The position numbers were made by a program, and so were the translations under genes. Below, piece by piece: positions 5,618 to 9,539 of a DNA stretch of 9,539 nucleotides (the first letter of the stretch is position 1; each line of letters begins with the position of its first letter). Origin of the DNA: Hyphomonas sp. GTDB taxonomy: Bacteria > Pseudomonadota > Alphaproteobacteria > Caulobacterales > Hyphomonadaceae. The stretch is taken from the NCBI GenBank assembly GCA_003486945.1, contig DNFL01000097.1, positions 1-9,539 of the forward strand, given 5' to 3'. The notes under the pieces were generated by a model. The model did no database searches, was not told where the DNA came from, and was given only the letters and a program-made list of their open reading frames with translations.

Positions 5618-8236
5618 ATGAACATTGAACAATACACCGAACGCGCCCGCGGCCTGATCCAGACCGCCCAGACGCTTGCCCTTGCCGGCGGTCATCAGGT
5701 GCTGACCCCGGCGCATATCTTGAAAACCCTGCTCGAAGACCGCGACCAGCTGGCCGTGAACCTGATCCGCGCAAGCGGCGGGCGCCCCGAGCTTGCAGTG
5801 CAGGCCGCCGAGACGGCTCTGGCGAAGCAGCCGAAAGTTTCCGGGGCCGGAGCAGGGGGCCTGCGCCTTGAGCAGGCTGGCGCAAAACTTTTCCAGGATG
5901 CCGAAGCCGGCGCGAAGAAGGCAGGCGATGCCTATGTCACCGCTGAGCGGCTGTTGCTGGCGATTGCGGGCCTTGCGGGGGATCCGGCAGCCGAAGCGCT
6001 GAAGGTTGCAGGCGTCACGGCGAAAGCGCTGGAGGGCGCGATCGCGCAGCTGCGTCAGGGCCGCACGGCGGATAGTCAGAATGCGGAAGAAGGCTATGAA
6101 GCTCTCAAGAAATATGCGCGCGACCTGACCAAGGATGCGCGGGAAGGCAAGCTTGACCCCGTGATCGGGCGCGACGAGGAAATCCGCCGCGCGATCCAGG
6201 TTCTTTCGCGCCGGTCAAAGAATAACCCGGTGCTCATCGGCGAGCCCGGCGTGGGCAAGACAGCGATTGCCGAAGGCCTTGCGCTGCGTATCGTCAATGG
6301 CGACGTGCCGGAAAGCTTGAAGGGCAAGAAACTGCTAGCGCTCGACATGGGCGCGTTGATCGCAGGCGCGAAATTCCGCGGTGAGTTCGAGGAGCGGTTG
6401 AAGGCCGTGCTGACCGAAGTGCAGCAGGCAGAAGGCGGCGTCATCCTGTTCATCGACGAGATGCACACGCTGGTTGGTGCAGGAAAATCCGAAGGTGCGA
6501 TGGATGCATCGAATCTGCTGAAACCTGCGCTGGCGCGCGGTGAGTTGCATTGCATTGGTGCGACGACGCTGGATGAGTATCGCAAATATGTTGAAGGCGA
6601 CGCAGCGCTCGCGCGGCGTTTCATGGCGGTTTATGTCGACGAGCCGACGGTCGAGGACACGATCTCGATCCTACGCGGACTGAAGGGCCGGTATGAGGCG
6701 CATCATGGCGTACGCATTTCTGACGCCGCGATCGTATCGTCTGCAGCCCTGTCGAACCGCTATATCACGGATCGGTTCCTGCCGGACAAGGCCATCGACC
6801 TGATGGACGAAGCCGCCTCGCGCCTTCGGATGCAGGTGGATTCGAAGCCCGAAGAGCTTGACGAAATCGACCGGCGCCTGATGCAGCTGAAGATCGAAGC
6901 CGAGGCGCTCAAAAAAGAGAAGGATACCGCGTCGCAGGACCGGCTGAAAACGCTGGAAGGCGAAATCGCCGGGCTGGAGACGCGCTCGCGTGAACTCACG
7001 ACGGCCTGGAGCGCAGAGAAAGACAAGCTGAAAGGCGCTGCCTCCGCCAAGGAAAAGCTCGACCGGGCTTATTCCGACATGGCGGAAGCACAGCGTCAGG
7101 GCGATCTGGCGAAAGCCTCCGAACTGAAATTCTCGACCATTCCGCAGCTCGAAAAGCTGATCGCGGAAACGGAAAGCAAGGGCGACGCGGAAGGCGGAAT
7201 TGTATCCGAAGTTGTGCGGCCGGAACATATCGCGGCGGTGGTTTCCAAGTGGACTGGCATTCCGGTCGACAAGATGCTGGAAGGCGAGCGCGAGAAGCTG
7301 CTGCGCATGGAAGAGTCGCTGCTGAAGCGGGTCGTCGGCCAGAGCGACGCGTTTGTCGGGGTGTCAACCGCCGTGCGGCGCGCGCGTGCCGGCCTGCAGG
7401 ATCCGAACCGTCCCATCGGCTCGTTCCTGTTTGTTGGCCCGACCGGCGTTGGCAAGACAGAGCTGACCAAGGCGCTCGCCGAATTCATGTTCGACGATGA
7501 CACGGCCGTGCTGCGTCTCGACATGTCGGAATATTCCGAGAAGCATTCGGTCGCCCGCCTGATCGGCGCGCCTCCGGGCTATGTCGGGTATGACGAGGGC
7601 GGCGCGCTGACGGAAGCCGTCCGTAGGCGGCCTTATCAGGTTGTGCTGTTCGACGAAGTTGAGAAGGCCCATCCGGATCTCTTCAACACGCTCCTGCAGG
7701 TGCTCGATGATGGACGCCTGACAGATGGCCAGGGCCGCACGGTCGACTTCAAGAACACGATCATCATCATGACCTCTAACCTCGGCGCCGATGCACTGGC
7801 GAGCGGGGAAGAGGGCGAGGTTTCCGAACAAGCCCGCGAGCATGTGATGGCCGCAATCCGCCGGCATTTCCGACCGGAGTTCATCAACCGGATCGACGAG
7901 ATCGTCTTCTTCAAGCGGCTTGGCCGCGGCGAGATCGACCATATCGTCGATATCCAGATGAGCCGTCTCGAGAAGCTTCTGAAGGACCGGAAGATGAAGC
8001 TGGACCTCAGCCTCGATGCCCGCAACTGGCTGGCCCAGCGCGGATACGATCCGATCTATGGCGCGCGCCCGCTTAAGCGTGTGATCCAGAAGGAGCTGCA
8101 GGATCCGCTCGCGCGATTGCTGCTTGAAGGCCGCATCCTTGATGGCGAGACGATCCATGTCGGGGTCGAGGGCGATGCGCTCTCGATCAACGGCGTGCCG
8201 AACGATTTCGCGAAGGGCAAGGCGGCGCTGAACTGA
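5618..8236 (+). CDS. clpB: ATP-dependent disaggregase ClpB (Hsp100)
   Basis: Hexameric AAA+ chaperone that works with DnaK to extract and thread polypeptides from aggregates. At 872 residues it is full length. The N-terminal domain spans about 1-150 ([15 protein letters not shown]). NBD1 has Walker A GEPGVGKT at 208-215, Walker B VILFIDE at 275-281, and arginine fingers near 333-334. The coiled-coil M domain spans about 405-525. NBD2 has Walker A GPTGVGKT at 607-614, pore loop GYVG with Tyr655, Walker B VVLFDE at 675-680, and sensor-2 GARPLKR at 815-821. The M domain and the lack of a ClpP-binding loop separate it from ClpA and ClpC. Two usual tyrosines are Phe: pore loop 1 reads KFRG (Phe253), and M-domain motif 2 reads SELKF (Phe505). 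The ATG has GAAGGGG at 5604-5610, seven bases upstream. The gene lies downstream of a terminator with its own likely heat-shock promoter. Confidence 0.98.
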   Translation: MNIEQYTERARGLIQTAQTLALAGGHQVLTPAHILKTLLEDRDQLAVNLIRASGGRPELAVQAAETALAKQPKVSGAGAGGLRLEQAGAKLFQDAEAGAKKAGDAYVTAERLLLAIAGLAGDPAAEALKVAGVTAKALEGAIAQLRQGRTADSQNAEEGYEALKKYARDLTKDAREGKLDPVIGRDEEIRRAIQVLSRRSKNNPVLIGEPGVGKTAIAEGLALRIVNGDVPESLKGKKLLALDMGALIAGAKFRGEFEERLKAVLTEVQQAEGGVILFIDEMHTLVGAGKSEGAMDASNLLKPALARGELHCIGATTLDEYRKYVEGDAALARRFMAVYVDEPTVEDTISILRGLKGRYEAHHGVRISDAAIVSSAALSNRYITDRFLPDKAIDLMDEAASRLRMQVDSKPEELDEIDRRLMQLKIEAEALKKEKDTASQDRLKTLEGEIAGLETRSRELTTAWSAEKDKLKGAASAKEKLDRAYSDMAEAQRQGDLAKASELKFSTIPQLEKLIAETESKGDAEGGIVSEVVRPEHIAAVVSKWTGIPVDKMLEGEREKLLRMEESLLKRVVGQSDAFVGVSTAVRRARAGLQDPNRPIGSFLFVGPTGVGKTELTKALAEFMFDDDTAVLRLDMSEYSEKHSVARLIGAPPGYVGYDEGGALTEAVRRRPYQVVLFDEVEKAHPDLFNTLLQVLDDGRLTDGQGRTVDFKNTIIIMTSNLGADALASGEEGEVSEQAREHVMAAIRRHFRPEFINRIDEIVFFKRLGRGEIDHIVDIQMSRLEKLLKDRKMKLDLSLDARNWLAQRGYDPIYGARPLKRVIQKELQDPLARLLLEGRILDGETIHVGVEGDALSINGVPNDFAKGKAALN

Positions 8237-8245
8237 CCTTCCGGC

Positions 8246-9539
8246 TCAGGGCGCGGCCTTGCGCCCGTCGCTGGAGGCGATCATCAGTTCGGTGCGTTCG
8301 GCGCCGCGCAACGCGTCGATCATGTCTCGTTGTGCCCTGAAGGCGGCGAAGACCTGCGCGTCGCGGGAAAGGTCCCGGCCCGTGGGGAGTTCCAGCGTCA
8401 TCGGGTTAACATAGGCGCCCTTGCGCAGGACTTCATAGTGAAGGTGTGCGCCGGTGCTGGAGCCGGTAGAGCCGACATAGCCGATCTTGTCACCGCGCAT
8501 CACGGTCTTGCCCGGCGCGATGCCTTCGGCGAAGGCGGACATGTGGGCATAGACGGTTTCGAAGCCGCGTTCATGCCGTATGCGTATGAACCAGCCATAG
8601 CCGTCACCCCAGCGCATGTCAGTGATCAGGCCTGAACCGGCGGCGCGGATGGGCGTGCCCACCGGCGCGCGGAAGTCGACGCCGGTATGCGGAAGGTAGT
8701 CACCCGTGATCGGGTGGATGCGGTTGCCGAAGCCGGACGACATCATGCCGCCGCGCACGGGATCGCGCACGAGGAACTCGTCGCCGGCGACGCCGTTGCG
8801 ATTGAAGAATTCCGGCAGGCCGGAATCGTCCGGCGTGAATCGGTACCAGCTTCCGGCCGTTTTCTCGCCGTTGTAGGCGGCAAACACGAGATCGCCGGCC
8901 TCGAGGAAATTGCCGCGCTCGTCGGCGATCATTTCGATGACCACATCAAAGCGCTCGCCCGGGCGGCCGCCCTGCGCAAGGTTCGGGTCTTCCGGGAAGA
9001 GGCTGGCAAAGGTATCGGCATGGTCGCGGGTGCCGAGGCCAGTGTGCAGAGCGTCGGCAAGGTTGGTTGTGATCTCGCCTGAAATCCGGTGCAGCGCGAT
9101 ACTGGTCTTGGCAGAAAGAACGCTGGCGAAGAATGTGCCATCGGAACGGCGCGTGGTGGAGAGCGTTGTTTTCGGATTGATCCGTATGCTGACGCCGGTC
9201 AATACGGGGCCGGTTTCTGCGTCGCCATCATCGAACCAGGCGATGAAGGGCGATCCGGGGCGAAGCCGTGCCCCGCGGGTAGGTGCAGCTTCGCGCAGGG
9301 CAGCAGCAGCTGCGGCGGCGTCCTGCGGGCTCGCGCCAAGCACTTCGAGCGCGTCGGCTGTGGAGACATTGGTCGTGATCCGGCCGGTGCGGGCGGAGGT
9401 TGATTGCGGCAGGTCGTTGCCCCGGAAGTCGATTGCGGCGAAGGTTTCCGCCTCGGCCGGTTTCGGTTCGGCGCGCACGACGAGGAACAGGCCGGCGGTC
9501 ACGGGCAGCAGCATGAAGGGGCCCAACCCTTCCAGCCAC
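8246..9539 (-). CDS. M23 family peptidoglycan endopeptidase, membrane-anchored (5' partial)
   Basis: Zinc metallopeptidase of the lysostaphin/LytM type that cuts peptide cross-links in peptidoglycan, acting in the periplasm. Residues are counted from the TTG at 9526. A hydrophobic segment at about 4-17 is followed by a Pro/Ala-rich linker. A mixed N-terminal region to about 250 includes RPGSPFIAWFDDG, resembling the domain that precedes many MepM-like peptidases. The M23 domain starts near 257 with MMSSGFGNRIHP. Its motifs are intact: HTGVD gives His280 and Asp284, YAHM gives His328, and HLH gives His361 and His363. The frame is open to the right edge, and no basic residue precedes the membrane segment within the TTG-started protein. 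The real start is probably beyond the window; TTG at 9526 and ATG at 9514 are alternatives. It converges on clpB with nine bases between the stop codons. An active enzyme is likely; cross-link specificity is unknown. Confidence 0.93.
   Translation of the reverse strand, partial: WLEGLGPFMLLPVTAGLFLVVRAEPKPAEAETFAAIDFRGNDLPQSTSARTGRITTNVSTADALEVLGASPQDAAAAAAALREAAPTRGARLRPGSPFIAWFDDGDAETGPVLTGVSIRINPKTTLSTTRRSDGTFFASVLSAKTSIALHRISGEITTNLADALHTGLGTRDHADTFASLFPEDPNLAQGGRPGERFDVVIEMIADERGNFLEAGDLVFAAYNGEKTAGSWYRFTPDDSGLPEFFNRNGVAGDEFLVRDPVRGGMMSSGFGNRIHPITGDYLPHTGVDFRAPVGTPIRAAGSGLITDMRWGDGYGWFIRIRHERGFETVYAHMSAFAEGIAPGKTVMRGDKIGYVGSTGSSTGAHLHYEVLRKGAYVNPMTLELPTGRDLSRDAQVFAAFRAQRDMIDALRGAERTELMIASSDGRKAAP

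Noticed and set aside
4778..5716. 312-codon minus-strand open frame opposite the DUF4167 gene and clpB start
   Set aside because: It looks hydrophobic only because it is antisense to the charged DUF4167 tail. It spans a terminator and the clpB start and has no family signature.
7364..8158. 264-codon minus-strand open frame opposite clpB NBD2
   Set aside because: Antisense to highly conserved AAA+ motifs, with no independent evidence of coding.
8687..9082. Plus-strand open frames opposite the M23 gene
   Set aside because: The minus-strand frame carries the complete M23 active site; the plus-strand products are low-complexity shadows.
1..9539. Defence island, prophage, transposon or CRISPR in the window
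   Set aside because: All genes belong to housekeeping or envelope families. There is no integrase, transposase, terminal repeats or spaced direct repeats, and the coding layout is uninterrupted.

Overview
The window is GC-rich and densely coded. It has the look of an alphaproteobacterial chromosome, most likely Hyphomonadaceae/Caulobacterales-like. The pointers are the DUF4167 gene directly before clpB, prfA and prmC close together in one transcription unit, and a GFOR-type oxidoreductase. Genus is inferred from family content and gene order only. No RNA gene, insertion sequence, CRISPR array, integrase or other mobile signature was seen.

Layout. (1) Positions 1-1126: 3' part of a Gfo/Idh/MocA oxidoreductase closely resembling periplasmic glucose-fructose oxidoreductase; its 5' end, probably including an export signal, lies off the left edge. 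(2) Positions 1205-4528: a tightly packed same-strand group of a four-helix MAPEG-family membrane protein, peptide chain release factor 1 (prfA), a predicted lipoprotein with two retropepsin-like lobes, and the release-factor glutamine methyltransferase prmC. The lipoprotein and prmC overlap by a GTGA start/stop. PrmC methylates the GGQ glutamine of release factors, so prfA and prmC are substrate and enzyme, with a cell-envelope gene between them. (3) Positions 4529-4747: a 219-base gap with a nested hairpin and a possible promoter. (4) Positions 4748-5443: a DUF4167 protein with an ordered N-terminal domain and a long disordered charged tail, closed by a clear intrinsic terminator. (5) Positions 5504-5617: the clpB leader, with a possible RpoH-type promoter, a GC-rich hairpin and weak pairings that cover the ribosome binding site. 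(6) Positions 5618-8236: full-length clpB disaggregase. (7) Positions 8246-9539, minus strand: an M23 peptidoglycan endopeptidase converging on clpB, probably cut at its 5' end by the right edge.

Most of the window is housekeeping: translation termination, protein disaggregation and cell-wall remodelling. No complete new system is evident. The points most worth a second look are the bilobed aspartyl-protease-like lipoprotein coupled to prmC, with its asymmetric active-site motifs; the possible heat-responsive clpB leader; Tyr-to-Phe changes at two functional ClpB positions; and the two prfA rare-codon spots beside its functional tripeptides.
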